In this document: piece after piece, positions 35,641 through 44,540 of the stretch
How positions within the stretch are numbered: position 1 is the stretch's first letter
Layout: every line of letters starts with the position of its first letter
Assembly: GCF_016458305.1 (NCBI RefSeq)
Contig: NZ_JAEMHL010000020.1
Location: 1-44,567, forward strand
Origin: Geomonas anaerohicana
GTDB taxonomy: Bacteria > Desulfobacterota > Desulfuromonadia > Geobacterales > Geobacteraceae
DNA length: 44,567 nucleotides
Direction: 5' to 3'
Notes under the pieces: generated by a model
What the model was told of the DNA's origin: nothing
The model's input: the letters and a program-made list of their open reading frames with translations, nothing else
Databases searched by the model: none
Program-made: the position numbers and the translations under genes

Positions 35641-35670
35641 AAAAAACGAGCCGGCCCTTTGGAGCCGGCT
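35641..35670 (-). terminator. Terminator of the mutL-miaA-hfq operon
   Basis: AGCCGGC (35649-35655) / GCCGGCT (35664-35670) with an 8-base loop is followed on minus by CG and TTTTTT (35641-35646). It lies about 86 bases past the hfq stop, after two further hairpins. Confidence 0.9.
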
Positions 35671-35768
35671 GGGAGGAGTTACTGTCGTGACGACGCAGTG
35701 ACGTCCGGATTGAACCTGCTAACCCGGAAGCCTGCTTCCTGCACAGGTAGTGATGCTACTGGTGCAGG
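35671..35768 (-). ncRNA. Structured hfq 3' UTR, candidate small RNA source
   Basis: CCTGCAC (35738-35744) / GTGCAGG (35762-35768), with inner GTAG/CTAC, spans the hfq stop codon. TCCGG (35704-35708) / CCGGA (35724-35728) forms a second hairpin before the terminator. The run of three hairpins ending in a terminator resembles 3'-UTR-derived small RNAs. The rest of 35489-35755 holds the DUF512 upstream region, with no gene seen. Confidence 0.35.
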
Positions 35769-35980
35769 CGGAAAACGCCATCTACGGAGGTGATGCTGCA
35801 GATCGCGTGCTTATAGATGAGGATATCGCCATGAACTTCCATGAGAACAGAGAAGTTATCGAACGATTTGATATGCCCTTCCAGTTTTTCACCGGACATG
35901 AGCTGCACCAAGACCTTTACACGCTCCTTGCGAGACTGGTTGAGGTACTGGTCCTGGATGTTAAAAGGCGTTTTAGGCAT
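35756..35980 (-). CDS. hfq: RNA chaperone Hfq
   Basis: This 74-residue Sm-like protein forms a hexamer that pairs small RNAs with mRNAs. The Sm1 motif is VLVQLMSGEKLEGHIKSFD and the Sm2 motif is the usual YKHAICSI. The N-terminus QDQYLNQSRKERVKV is typical. Length is short, lacking the long C-terminal tail of enterobacteria. The ATG follows AAAGGAGCGG. It lies 12 bp after miaA, the common gene order mutL-miaA-hfq. Confidence 0.97.
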   Translation of the reverse strand: MPKTPFNIQDQYLNQSRKERVKVLVQLMSGEKLEGHIKSFDNFSVLMEVHGDILIYKHAICSITSVDGVFRLHQ

Positions 35981-35992
35981 GATTCCGCTCCT

Positions 35993-36907
35993 TTACCCAA
36001 AAAATTCAATCACATGACCAAGGATACTAGCAAATGCTGCGGGATATTCAAGCCAATAAATATCATTTTCCTTACCGAACCAAGTCATCTGTCGCTTGGC
36101 ATAACGGCGGCTGTCACGCTTGATCAGCGTAACTGCCTCATCCAGCGTCATTTCGCCAGCCAGATGTGCAGTTATTTCCTTGTATCCGATGGAACGCATT
36201 GACTTCAATTCGCGGCTGTAGCCTTGGGCCAGGAGTCCCCGCACCTCCTCCACCAGCCCCAATTCCAGCATCCGGTCCACCCTGATCTCTAAACGCCGGT
36301 AGAGTTCGGCGCGGTCCACGGTGATCGCCATCTTGAAGGCCCGGTAGTGGTCGCCCGAAAAGCCATGCTCGGCACGAAAGGCGGAGATGGGGCGCCCGGT
36401 CTGTGTGTAGACTTCGAGCGCGCGCACCAGGCGCACACGGTCGTTAGGGTGCAGCCTGGCCGCGGTCTCGGGGTCGACCTCGGCCAGGCGTCGAAGCAGC
36501 TCCTCTCCCGGGATATCGTCGAACTGGCGGCGCAGTTCCGGGTCGCCGGTCGGAGAATCGAGCAGCCCCTCCAAAAGGGCGCGCAGGTACAGCCCGGTGC
36601 CGCCGACCACGATCGACTTTTTCCCGCGGCGGGCGATGTCCTCGATGGCCGCCGCGGCCTCGCGCCTGAAGTCGGAAGCCGTGAAGTCCTGGTCCGGCGC
36701 GACGATGTCGATCAGGTGGTGCGGCACCCGGGCCAACTCTTCCGGTGAAGGTTTTGCGGTGCCGATGTCGAGCCCGCGATAGATCTGCACGGAGTCGGCG
36801 TTGACGATTTCTCCATCGATCTCTTCTGCCAACCTTAAGGCCAGATCACTCTTGCCGGACCCGGTCGGTCCTCCCACCACCAGCAGCTTTATCTTCTCTT
36901 CTGTCAT
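35993..36907 (-). CDS. miaA: tRNA dimethylallyltransferase
   Basis: This 304-residue enzyme puts a dimethylallyl group on A37 of tRNAs that read codons starting with U. The P-loop is GPTGSGKS (13-20), followed by ADSVQIYRGLDIGTAKPS in parts, PHHLIDI and VGGTGLYLRALLEG. The C-terminal RYAKRQMTWFGKEN is the family signature. It lies between mutL and hfq (12 bp to hfq) in the standard order. Confidence 0.97.
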   Translation of the reverse strand: MTEEKIKLLVVGGPTGSGKSDLALRLAEEIDGEIVNADSVQIYRGLDIGTAKPSPEELARVPHHLIDIVAPDQDFTASDFRREAAAAIEDIARRGKKSIVVGGTGLYLRALLEGLLDSPTGDPELRRQFDDIPGEELLRRLAEVDPETAARLHPNDRVRLVRALEVYTQTGRPISAFRAEHGFSGDHYRAFKMAITVDRAELYRRLEIRVDRMLELGLVEEVRGLLAQGYSRELKSMRSIGYKEITAHLAGEMTLDEAVTLIKRDSRRYAKRQMTWFGKENDIYWLEYPAAFASILGHVIEFFG

Positions 36908-36952
36908 GTTGTCTCATCTACTGCGGCCGCACCATCTGCTGCCGTGCCGGCT

Positions 36953-38965
36953 CTACACCCGCTTGAACATCTTCTCCACGTCGGTCAGCGTCAGGGTCTG
37001 CATTACCGGTCTGCCGTGCGGGCAGTTGCTGGAAAAGTCCGTCTCGTCCATCTGCCTGAACAGCGCGGTAATCTCCTGGGCCGTGAGCGTCCGCCGGCCG
37101 CGCACGACGCTGTGGCAGGCTATCCGCGCCAGGAGATCTTCCTGGATGTCGGTGAAGGTCCGGCTGCGGCTCAAGCTGGAGAGTTCCTCGAGAATATCCC
37201 GGATGGTGCGCAGGTAGTCAGTGCCGGATAGCAGCTGCGGCACACCGTTCAGAAGCCAGGTGTTGCCGCCGAACTCTTCGAAAGAGAAGCCCAGGCGCCG
37301 CAGTTCCTCGAGATTCTCCCTGAGCACCGCCGACTCCCGGAACGAAAGCTCCAGGGTTTCCGGGAAGAGCAGCCCTTGACTGTCCACCTCTTTACCGGCG
37401 AACTCCGCCTTAAGTTTTTCAAAGGCCACTCGCTCGTGCGCGGCATGCTGGTCAATCAGCACCAGGTCCGTGCCACGCTGGCACAGGATGTACGAGGCGT
37501 TGAACTGGCCGATCACCGCCAGCGACGAGAAATAGCCAGGCGCCTCGCTCTCCTGCGGACAAACAGGCACGGGCTCTTCGGTGCGAAGTTGGGTGGCAGG
37601 CTCCTGGCTAAGAGGCGGGGATGCCGGCTCCTCTGTCTTCCGCGTCGGCGCCTCGAAGTGGTAATGGGGGCGCAGCGCGGGCTGGGGCTTAGGCTGATAT
37701 CCCACGAGCAGTTCGCGGATCTCGGCCACCTTCGCATCGCTCACCGACGGCAGTGCCGACTCTGCCGGGAGCACCGGCTCCTGCGCCGCTTTAGCCGCCG
37801 CGGCAGAAGGGGCCGCCTGAGGCGGTGCCTCCATGGGTACAGCTGTCGGGGCGGAAACGGGGCGCGGCTCAGACGGAGGGACGGTGCCCGTGGCAACTCC
37901 GGTCACGCCGGCAGCCTGCGTCATCGAAGCAGTCGAAGTAGTTGAAGCCGGCGCCGTTGGCCGCTTCAGCCAGGGGGTCTGCTTGAGTACGCTTTCCACC
38001 GCATATTGGATGGCGTCGTGCACCTTCCCCTGTTCGCGGAACCTCACCTCGTGTTTGGTCGGGTGAACGTTCACATCGACCTCCCCGGGTGCGATATCGA
38101 TGAAGACGGCGACCACCGGATAGCGGCCGCGCTCCAGGAAGTTCCGGTAGGCCTGTAGGATAGCGTGCTGCACTACCTTGTCCCTGATGAAGCGACCGTT
38201 TATGTAGGTATAGAGGTGACTGGCGGCGCTGCGGCTACACTCCGGTGCGGCCACCAGGCCGGTCACCCGCACGCCCCCCGGCTCTTCATAGGAGACTGGA
38301 TAGAGAAAAGAGGCGATCGACCGCCCCAGCAGGGTCGCCACCCTTTCCTTCAGATCGGCGTCCAGGGCGCGAAATACCGTCTTCCCCTCGTTTTTGTAGG
38401 TGAAGCGGACATCGGGTCGGGAAATCGCCAGCCGGGTCAGCAACTCGCCGACATGTCCCCCTTCAGTATCCGCGCTCTTCATGAACTTGAGCCGAGCCGG
38501 CGTGTTGAAGAAGAGGTTGCGCACAGCGATCACCGTCCCGGGAGCCATGCCGCACTCCTTGACCTCCTTGATGCGCCCCCCCTCCACGTAGATCTCGGTC
38601 CCCTCCAGGCTGTCGCTGGTGCGGGTGGAGATGGTAAGCCGGGACACGGAGGCCACCGATGGCAGCGCCTCGCCGCGAAAACCGAGGGTGGACAGGGCGA
38701 ATAGGTCCTCGTCACTGGCGATCTTGCTGGTGGCATGGCGCTCCAGCGCCAAAAGCGCATCCTCACGTGACATGCCGCTACCGGAATCGGTTACCTTGAT
38801 GAGCCGCCTGCCACCGGACTCGATCTCCACGACCACCTCTTTGGAGCCAGCGTCCAGTGCATTTTCCACCAGTTCCTTGGCCACGGAGGCGGGGCGTTCC
38901 ACCACCTCACCGGCGGCGATCTTGTTGGTCAGATTCTCGGGAAGTATTCGTATCTTGGTTGCCAA
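36953..38965 (-). CDS. mutL: DNA mismatch repair protein MutL (endonuclease type)
   Basis: This is a 670-residue protein. The GHKL ATPase domain is at the N-terminus (IRILPENLTNKIAAGEVVERP; ENALDAGS; DSGSGM; TLGFRGEALPSVASVS). The transducer domain is followed by a low-complexity Pro/Ala/Thr linker (about 330-475). The C-terminal dimerisation domain has the nicking-site motif DQHAAHERVAFE (from residue 505) and CPHGRP (near 648), so it is a MutH-independent, self-nicking MutL. The start is TTG at 38965 after GAGGT; an upstream ATG frame to 39073 has no support and would add 36 residues. Confidence 0.95.
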   Translation of the reverse strand: MATKIRILPENLTNKIAAGEVVERPASVAKELVENALDAGSKEVVVEIESGGRRLIKVTDSGSGMSREDALLALERHATSKIASDEDLFALSTLGFRGEALPSVASVSRLTISTRTSDSLEGTEIYVEGGRIKEVKECGMAPGTVIAVRNLFFNTPARLKFMKSADTEGGHVGELLTRLAISRPDVRFTYKNEGKTVFRALDADLKERVATLLGRSIASFLYPVSYEEPGGVRVTGLVAAPECSRSAASHLYTYINGRFIRDKVVQHAILQAYRNFLERGRYPVVAVFIDIAPGEVDVNVHPTKHEVRFREQGKVHDAIQYAVESVLKQTPWLKRPTAPASTTSTASMTQAAGVTGVATGTVPPSEPRPVSAPTAVPMEAPPQAAPSAAAAKAAQEPVLPAESALPSVSDAKVAEIRELLVGYQPKPQPALRPHYHFEAPTRKTEEPASPPLSQEPATQLRTEEPVPVCPQESEAPGYFSSLAVIGQFNASYILCQRGTDLVLIDQHAAHERVAFEKLKAEFAGKEVDSQGLLFPETLELSFRESAVLRENLEELRRLGFSFEEFGGNTWLLNGVPQLLSGTDYLRTIRDILEELSSLSRSRTFTDIQEDLLARIACHSVVRGRRTLTAQEITALFRQMDETDFSSNCPHGRPVMQTLTLTDVEKMFKRV

Positions 38966-39112
38966 TGTGGACCTCACGCTGCGGTAATCGAAGTGAGCAA
39001 GATACCTTAAGGGGCGACACTTTGTAAATCCAAGATTCGCTGTAACAGGCAGCGCGCCCCCTTCGCGCTGCACTCAATTGCGGGAGCGGGAAACAATGCT
39101 ATAACATGCTGC

Positions 39113-40018
39113 ATGAAAATTTTCTCATCTGTTAAAAATTCTGTTCTTCTGGCGGCAGTTATCACCGGCCTTGCCCTCCCCCAGGCTACCACTGCACGCT
39201 CGTACCACCCCGCCACCTCCTACCTGGTGAAGGTCAACGGCCAGGTATTTCGCCAGCAAAATGCGGGTATCCGCCGGGCCCCGGCCAGTCTCACCAAGAT
39301 GATGACAGCGCTGGTGGTCATGGAGCGCTGCGGCCTGGACGAGGTAGTCGTGGTCAGCCGCGGAGCAGCGCGTGAAACCGGCAGCAGGATAGGGCTGCGA
39401 CGCGGCGAGAAATTACGGGTGCGCGACTTGCTGGCCGCCACCTTGATCGCCTCTGCCAACGACGCCTGCCGGGCCCTCGCCGATCACGCCAGTGGCAATC
39501 AAACCGATTTCGTGGTACAGATGAACACCCGGGCTCGGGCGCTTGGCCTGGAAAACACCCACTTCGCCAATGCCTGCGGCCATGACAACAGGGGACTGTA
39601 CTCCAACGCGCACGACCTGGCGCGCCTCGCCGAGAGGGCGATGCAACTGCCGCAGTTCGCGAAGATCGTGGCCAGGCACGACATGCGCATCACCACGCTC
39701 GACGGCAGGCGCAGTTATTATCTCAGGAACAAGAACAGGCTGATCGGAAGGTACCCTGGGGCCATTGGAGTGAAAACGGGCACCACGCCCAACGCAGGGC
39801 AATGTCTGGTCGCCGTGGCGGAACGGGAGGACACAAGGGTCCTTCTGGTCATCATGCACTCCAGGAACAGGTGGGCAGCGGCACCGGCCCTGCTCGACGC
39901 CGCGTTTGCTGCCTCGGCACCGCACCATGCCGCAAAAACAATTCCTGAATCGACGACACCAGTAAGGAGAGAAGATGAAGCATCACCGGAAGGAACTGTG
40001 GTTCCAGATCAAGAGTAG
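39113..40018 (+). CDS. D-alanyl-D-alanine carboxypeptidase (penicillin-binding protein 5/6 family)
   Basis: This is a 301-residue exported protein. The signal peptide is about 1-28 (ending TTARS). The serine active site has S59-LT-K62, S114-A-N116 and K221-TG, all intact. It trims the terminal D-Ala of peptidoglycan stems. There is no C-terminal PBP5 domain or amphipathic anchor, so it may be periplasmic and soluble. The 3' end overlaps yjbQ by 44 bp. It is divergent from mutL. Confidence 0.93.
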   Translation: MKIFSSVKNSVLLAAVITGLALPQATTARSYHPATSYLVKVNGQVFRQQNAGIRRAPASLTKMMTALVVMERCGLDEVVVVSRGAARETGSRIGLRRGEKLRVRDLLAATLIASANDACRALADHASGNQTDFVVQMNTRARALGLENTHFANACGHDNRGLYSNAHDLARLAERAMQLPQFAKIVARHDMRITTLDGRRSYYLRNKNRLIGRYPGAIGVKTGTTPNAGQCLVAVAEREDTRVLLVIMHSRNRWAAAPALLDAAFAASAPHHAAKTIPESTTPVRREDEASPEGTVVPDQE

Positions 40019-40391
40019 GCGCGGTTTCGTCAACATCACCCGTGACGTTCAGGCGGCCCTGGACGAAAGCGGCATACGCGAAGGGCTCCTGTTGTGTAAC
40101 GCCATGCACATTACGGCCAGTGTCTTCATAAACGATGATGAATCCGGGCTGCATCAGGATTTCGAAGAATGGCTGGAAGGGTTGGCACCGGAAAAGCCGC
40201 ACAGCCGATACCGCCACAACCATGGAGAGGACAACGGGGACGCACACCTGAAAAGGACCATCATGGGACGCGAGGTTGTCGTCGCGGTCACAGGGGGGAA
40301 ACTGGATCTCGGGCCTTGGGAGCAGGTATTTTACGGAGAGTTCGACGGTTTGCGCAGAAAGCGCGTCCTGGTAAAGATCATCGGCGAGTAG
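39975..40391 (+). CDS. YjbQ family (UPF0047) protein, thiamine-phosphate-synthase-like
   Basis: This 138-residue protein has the family core [18 protein letters not shown], the metal/phosphate site with [20 protein letters not shown] and GTW-like [13 protein letters not shown]. The family is annotated as having secondary thiamine-phosphate synthase activity; the true role is unsettled. The ATG follows AAGGAGAGAAG and lies 44 bp inside the carboxypeptidase gene in another frame, which suggests coupled translation. Confidence 0.92.
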   Translation: MKHHRKELWFQIKSRRGFVNITRDVQAALDESGIREGLLLCNAMHITASVFINDDESGLHQDFEEWLEGLAPEKPHSRYRHNHGEDNGDAHLKRTIMGREVVVAVTGGKLDLGPWEQVFYGEFDGLRRKRVLVKIIGE

Positions 40392-40410
40392 TATTTATTG
40401 TCCCGCACAC

Positions 40411-41958
40411 TTATAGCCCCCGCAGCACCAGGACAGTGATGTCGTCGGGCTGCGGGTCTGGCTTCCCGGTCAGAGCGATCAGGGCATCAGCCATCTCTTG
40501 AGCGCTCTTCTTTCCTGCCAGTTGTCTGGCAAGCGCCTCGTGGGTCAGTTCCAGTTCAGGCCTCGCATCAACCAATCCATCGCTGTACAGGACCATCACA
40601 TCACCCTTCGCAAGGCGCACCGCTCCCTCCTGGTACACTTCGTCACCCTGCACCCCCAAGGGAAGCCCACGTGGATTGAGGGTTTCCACAGAACCGCTGT
40701 GGCGCCTGACGAAGACGTAGCCATGGCCGCAGTCGACGAATGAGATTGTCCGCGTTGTGGAATCCAGTTGAGCATGGAAGAGGGTCACGAAGCTTTCCGA
40801 GTTCTCGAGATCCTCGTTGAGCGCCTTCTCGGCCAGGTGCACCGCCTGCGCCGGCCGGTTGTACAGAGTGACGGCATGGAGAGCAGCCCTGACGGTGGCC
40901 ATCAACATGGCAGCAGCCATCCCCTTCCCCATCACGTCACCAAGAGTCAGGTTTATGAGCGTGGGCGACACCTGTTGCCAGTCGTAGAAGTCCCCCCCGA
41001 CCTGTTTCGCCGGAAGGCAGCGGGCGGCAACGTCGAAGCCTGCGATTTGCGGATATACCCGCGGCAGCAGCTTGGCCTGGATCTCGGCGGCGTACACCAG
41101 TTCGAGCTGCAACTGCATGCGACGCAGTTCACTCTCCCTGAGGTCAGCCTCTGCCTTTTTCCGCTCGCTGATGTCCCTGAAGATGGAGATGTTACCGGTC
41201 ACGTTGCCAAAGCGATCCAGGCGCTTCATCGCGTACAACTCGCCGATGAAGATTTCGCCGCTTTTCCTGCGGAAGTGTAGTTCCACCAGCTTCCCCTTCA
41301 CGGAGGTTTTAACGTCGAAGACTTCCTTACCGGTACGCTCGTAATCCTTGTCGTTGGCGTAGAGAATTCCGCTGCTCAGGCCGATGACCTCTGAGGAGTC
41401 ATAACCGAAGATGTCATTCAGAGCGGGCTGGTTCACGTGCAAAATGGTCCGATTATGGTCGGCGACCACGATCACGTCCCGGATACTGTTAAAGAGGTTG
41501 CGGTAGTCTTCGGCCCGCTTCTCGATCTCGGCGTGAGCAACCTCGAGGTCACGCTCGGTTTGTCGCTGCTTGGCCCGCTCTTGTGCCTCAGTGAGCGCAC
41601 GCTGCACCGCCGGGACCAACCTGGACAGGCGACTCTTCAATACGTAATCTGTGGCACCGCTTTTGAGTGATTCGATGGCTGCTTCTTCGCCCAGTTTTCC
41701 GGAAACAAACACAAACGGCAGGTCTGGCAGTTTCTGACGCACCATTGCCAATGCGGTCATGCCGTCGAAAGCAGGAAGCGCAAAATCGGCCAGGATGAGA
41801 TCCATGCCGCCGCGCTCCAAGGCGACACTGAACTCGTCCCGCCTCGACACCACCTCGACTTCGCAATCAACTCCCTCGGAGGTAAGTGTCATCAGGACCA
41901 GTTCCGCATCCATCGGATCATCTTCGAGATGCAGTATGCGCAGGCGCTCCTGTTTCAT
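40411..41958 (-). CDS. Response regulator with PAS and SpoIIE/PP2C phosphatase domains
   Basis: This 515-residue cytosolic protein has an N-terminal receiver (acidic E12/D13/D14; phospho-acceptor D58 in LILADFALPAFDG), a coiled helix, a PAS domain with PAC (about 150-275; NSIRDVIVVADHNRTILHVN), and a PP2C/RsbU-type phosphatase (about 305-515; GGDFYDW, GDVMGKGMAAAMLMA, YSDGL, DDITVLVL). It likely dephosphorylates an anti-sigma antagonist, but none is nearby. Its ATG shares a base with the upstream stop (TAATG), so it is coupled to the receiver gene. Confidence 0.93.
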   Translation of the reverse strand: MKQERLRILHLEDDPMDAELVLMTLTSEGVDCEVEVVSRRDEFSVALERGGMDLILADFALPAFDGMTALAMVRQKLPDLPFVFVSGKLGEEAAIESLKSGATDYVLKSRLSRLVPAVQRALTEAQERAKQRQTERDLEVAHAEIEKRAEDYRNLFNSIRDVIVVADHNRTILHVNQPALNDIFGYDSSEVIGLSSGILYANDKDYERTGKEVFDVKTSVKGKLVELHFRRKSGEIFIGELYAMKRLDRFGNVTGNISIFRDISERKKAEADLRESELRRMQLQLELVYAAEIQAKLLPRVYPQIAGFDVAARCLPAKQVGGDFYDWQQVSPTLINLTLGDVMGKGMAAAMLMATVRAALHAVTLYNRPAQAVHLAEKALNEDLENSESFVTLFHAQLDSTTRTISFVDCGHGYVFVRRHSGSVETLNPRGLPLGVQGDEVYQEGAVRLAKGDVMVLYSDGLVDARPELELTHEALARQLAGKKSAQEMADALIALTGKPDPQPDDITVLVLRGL

Positions 41959-42413
41959 TAGCGATTGCCCTTATGAGATGACGGAGGCGGCTCATTGATG
42001 ATGGCCCAAAACGCACCGAGTTCCTTGACTGCGGTGATGAACTCGGAAAAATCGACCGGTTTTACCACGTATGCGTTGACGCCTAGCCGATAGCTGTCGA
42101 CAACGTCCCTTTCCTCCCGCGACGAAGTCAGCACCACCACCGGGATGCACTTGAGCTTGTCATCACCTTTAAGTGTGCTGAGAACCTCCAGCCCGTCCAC
42201 CTTCGGCAATTTCAGGTCCAGCAGTATGACCGCCAGGTTCGGCCCAGGTTCACCTGCGTATTTCCCCCGGCGATAAAGATAATCCAGGGCCTCGGCCCCA
42301 TCCCTGACCAGATCCACCCCGTTGACCAGATTATGCTCTGCCAGCGCTTCCAGAGTGAGTTCAGCATCGTTGGCGTTATCTTCAACCAACAATATGCGCT
42401 TTAGCTTTAACAT
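41958..42413 (-). CDS. Stand-alone response regulator (Rcp1-like receiver)
   Basis: This 151-residue single receiver domain has acidic pocket EDN (in ILLVEDNANDAELT), phospho-Asp in VILLDLKLPKVDG and the conserved Lys in VVKPVDFSEF. The pattern with GPNLAVILLDLKLP and the longer alpha4-beta5 region matches Rcp1/CheY-like regulators paired with phytochrome-type or hybrid kinases; no kinase is seen in the window. The ATG at 42413 follows AAAGGAG at 9 bases. It is first in a two-gene operon with the PP2C protein. Confidence 0.92.
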   Translation of the reverse strand: MLKLKRILLVEDNANDAELTLEALAEHNLVNGVDLVRDGAEALDYLYRRGKYAGEPGPNLAVILLDLKLPKVDGLEVLSTLKGDDKLKCIPVVVLTSSREERDVVDSYRLGVNAYVVKPVDFSEFITAVKELGAFWAIINEPPPSSHKGNR

Positions 42414-42729
42414 CCCTGTATCTCCTTTAGGCCTCCACCCCATAGCAGAGAAAGACATCAAATGACTGCGTCGGACACACAGATTTTACCACGTCTTTAT
42501 AGCGATACACCAATAGGGCTACGCAGGTTGCTCTCCCCCACTGCACGAGAGCCGTCGCACGTGGGCAGCAGCAAACTCAAACAAATTATAGGAAAGCCAC
42601 ATCTTCCATTGAATCAGGGAGTTCTCCTGCTCTGAAGCTTGAAATAGCTGCGGTTATGAGCGAGACGACATTTTTCTGCTATATCTTAATGTAAAGTCCG
42701 TTTAAGCCCACCTGCTAAAAGGAGAAGCA
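42414..42729. other. 316-bp divergent intergenic region
   Basis: No gene seen. On minus, an extended -10 TGG-TAAAAT (42483-42491) could serve the receiver operon, and on plus an extended -10 TGC-TATATC (42677-42685) could serve the cytochrome. Neither has a good -35. No known operator or riboswitch was recognised between them. Confidence 0.45.
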
Positions 42730-43059
42730 ATGAGACATACCATCATCGTGGCCTTTGCATTGACCGCTCTTTCCATCACCTCGCTGTATGCTGCCCAGGA
42801 AGGGCCCAAATCCGCGCCCACATCAGGCAAAAATCTTGGCAGTGTCACAGGGGGCGTCTTCAAGGAAGCACACCTGGTAATCGACAAGAAGTGCGTGTCA
42901 TGCCACACCGCCGAGCGCATCGAAAATGCTATCGCGGCAGGGAAAGATATGCAGAAGATCCAGCACCGCATGGAATTAAAAGGAGTAAAACTAACTGCGG
43001 ATGAGCAGTCGGTACTGGGCATCTTCTACAAGGACAGTCCGTTGAAGCCCAAGAAGTAG
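42730..43059 (+). CDS. Periplasmic monoheme c-type cytochrome
   Basis: This 109-residue exported protein has a signal peptide of about 1-22 (cleavage after YAA) and a single heme-binding motif C55-VS-C58-H59. The mature protein is about 87 residues, Lys-rich, with a helical C-terminus that supplies methionines as possible sixth ligand (HRMELKG). It is one of the many small c-cytochromes of Geobacter, likely an electron carrier; its partner is unknown. The ATG follows AAAAGGAG. Confidence 0.88.
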   Translation: MRHTIIVAFALTALSITSLYAAQEGPKSAPTSGKNLGSVTGGVFKEAHLVIDKKCVSCHTAERIENAIAAGKDMQKIQHRMELKGVKLTADEQSVLGIFYKDSPLKPKK

Positions 43060-43095
43060 ACGTTGCAAACCTGATGGCGGGGGGCTTGCCCCCCC

Positions 43096-44004
43096 TCACT
43101 TTCGGTCGGTCCATGTTATTTCGACGGGATACCCACTGTTCTGGTAGTAGGCGCGAACCAGTTTCCCCATGTCGATTCGGTGCAGCAAGTTCCGGTCAGC
43201 CATCACGTGCAGGATCTCTCCCACACCTGTAGTGTCTCTCTTTTGGCGATGGAACTCGATGAATACCCTTCCATCTTTGATCCCCAGTTTCACAGGCTGG
43301 TTTACGATCCTTACCCCCATCCCTTTTTGAACTTTCACGAAGAGAGCCGCCATGTCTGCTGGATAAAGGCGCAGGCACCCATGGCTCGATCGCCTGCCAA
43401 TGCCATAGGGACGGTTGGTACCATGGATTAGGATATCCTGCCGTGACAGGCGCAGCGCATGCCGTCCCAAAGGGTTACCCGGTCCTGGAGCAACTACGGA
43501 AGGTAATTGTGGGCGCTGTCTGCGGATCGACTTCGGGACATGCCAGTACGGGTCCACGATTTTTTCGACAACCTGAAAGGATCCCAGCGGAGTGTCTGTG
43601 CCTTCATCTCCGATGCCTATAGGAAAGGACTCGATCTGGGTGGTGCCGCCCTCAGGAAAAAAGAACAAGCGCAATTCAGCAAGGTTCACGACAATGCAAG
43701 GTCGCTCTTGGACTGGCGGGGGGATCCACGCCGCAGGTATCGTAACAACGGAGCCAGGTTTAGGAAGCACCGGCTCGACGTCTTGATTAGCGTCCCGAAT
43801 CTCGTTGTACCCCAGATCGAACCTTTTTGCGATTTCGATGAGAGATTCCCCTTGGCGTACCTTGTACTGGCGAAGTTCTCCAACATACCCACCGTCATAG
43901 GCTGGCGGAATGGAAATAGCCGACTGAGCGTGGCGTGCAGAGATCTCCAGTACTAGAAACGCGGGCGCCGCCATACCAAAGAGGAGAGCCAAGAGCCTAG
44001 CCAT
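43096..44004 (-). CDS. L,D-transpeptidase (YkuD) with LysM domain
   Basis: This is a 302-residue exported enzyme. The signal helix is about 4-28, LysM is about 46-90 (YKVRQGESLIEIAKRF), and the YkuD domain is about 103-235 with H194 (ILIHGTN), H208 and catalytic C210 (SSHGCLRL). It makes 3-3 crosslinks or attaches lipoproteins to peptidoglycan, as ErfK/YbiS do with Lpp. A basic C-terminal tail of about 65 residues follows. It is 14 bp after an Lpp-like lipoprotein gene, which suggests the attachment role. Ribosome site weak, so coupling is likely. Confidence 0.93.
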   Translation of the reverse strand: MARLLALLFGMAAPAFLVLEISARHAQSAISIPPAYDGGYVGELRQYKVRQGESLIEIAKRFDLGYNEIRDANQDVEPVLPKPGSVVTIPAAWIPPPVQERPCIVVNLAELRLFFFPEGGTTQIESFPIGIGDEGTDTPLGSFQVVEKIVDPYWHVPKSIRRQRPQLPSVVAPGPGNPLGRHALRLSRQDILIHGTNRPYGIGRRSSHGCLRLYPADMAALFVKVQKGMGVRIVNQPVKLGIKDGRVFIEFHRQKRDTTGVGEILHVMADRNLLHRIDMGKLVRAYYQNSGYPVEITWTDRK

Positions 44005-44018
44005 GGCGATAGGCGTTG

Positions 44019-44357
44019 CTATTTCTTCTGCCCCAGCTCGAAGATCTTTTCTGCTCTGTCAGCGGCCTGTGTAGCAGAGGCCGCGGCAGCTTCGGCTCTT
44101 TGCGCGCTATCGGTGGCCCTTGCGGTAGCGTCATCGAGCATGGCCTTGTTGGCAAGTTGTGCCTGGGAGACTTGACTCTCCAGCGTTGCGAGCCTGCTCT
44201 CAAGAGATATGACACGCTGGTCGAGGGAAGCATTCTTCGTCTCCAGGATGTCAACGCGGCAGGAGATCGGGTCGAGTTGCTTACTGACGTAGCCTTTGGT
44301 AACACAACCGGACAGCATGAAGGCGACAACAGAAACGGAGAGTAAGGAGAGTTTCAA
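44019..44357 (-). CDS. Lpp-like coiled-coil outer-membrane lipoprotein
   Basis: This 112-residue lipoprotein has a signal with lipobox LSGC (C18). Heptad repeats follow (ILETKNASLDQRVISLESRLATLESQV), then an Ala-rich helix (ATARATDSAQRAEAAAASATQAADRAEKIFEL) in parts, and it ends QKK. A coiled-coil lipoprotein with a C-terminal lysine is the layout of Braun lipoprotein, which is linked to peptidoglycan through that lysine; the adjacent L,D-transpeptidase supports this. It is longer than Lpp (58 residues mature). The TTG start at 44357 follows AGGAGG at 6 bases. Confidence 0.8.
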   Translation of the reverse strand: MKLSLLSVSVVAFMLSGCVTKGYVSKQLDPISCRVDILETKNASLDQRVISLESRLATLESQVSQAQLANKAMLDDATARATDSAQRAEAAAASATQAADRAEKIFELGQKK

Positions 44358-44392
44358 GAGGAACCTCCTGGTTGTAAAATTAACACTCGCCA

Positions 44393-44420
44393 ATTTTATC
44401 CGGCATGCCGGCATTTGCAA
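44393..44420 (-). promoter_or_regulatory. Promoter of the Lpp-like/L,D-transpeptidase operon
   Basis: On the minus strand, TTGCAA (44415-44420) and TAAAAT (44393-44398) are 16 bp apart, with the start near 44386. The spacer contains the palindrome CCGGCATGCCGG (44400-44411). Confidence 0.6.
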
Positions 44421-44495
44421 CGTAAAGGTTAGGTGGAAGGGGAGTTGAAACGAGAAAAAGGAATAGAAGAAATAGGGGACCAGGAACCTGAACGC

Positions 44496-44529
44496 GAAAA
44501 AGCCCCGTCCGGTAATCAGACGGGGCTTT
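44496..44529 (-). terminator. rRNA operon terminator
   Basis: GCCCCGTC (44502-44509) / GACGGGGC (44519-44526) with a 9-base loop, flanked by an A-run (44497-44501) that reads as TTTTT on minus. It lies 12 bases past the 5S end. Confidence 0.92.
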
Positions 44530-44540
44530 CTCTATTAAAT

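Noticed and set aside
35690..35735. tRNA suggested by GGTTCAATCC on minus
   Set aside because: The flanking bases do not form a T-arm stem, and no anticodon arm or acceptor stem is found.
43074..43095. GGGGGG/CCCCCC hairpin after the cytochrome gene as a terminator
   Set aside because: The stem is plausible but there is no T-run on either strand; left unannotated.
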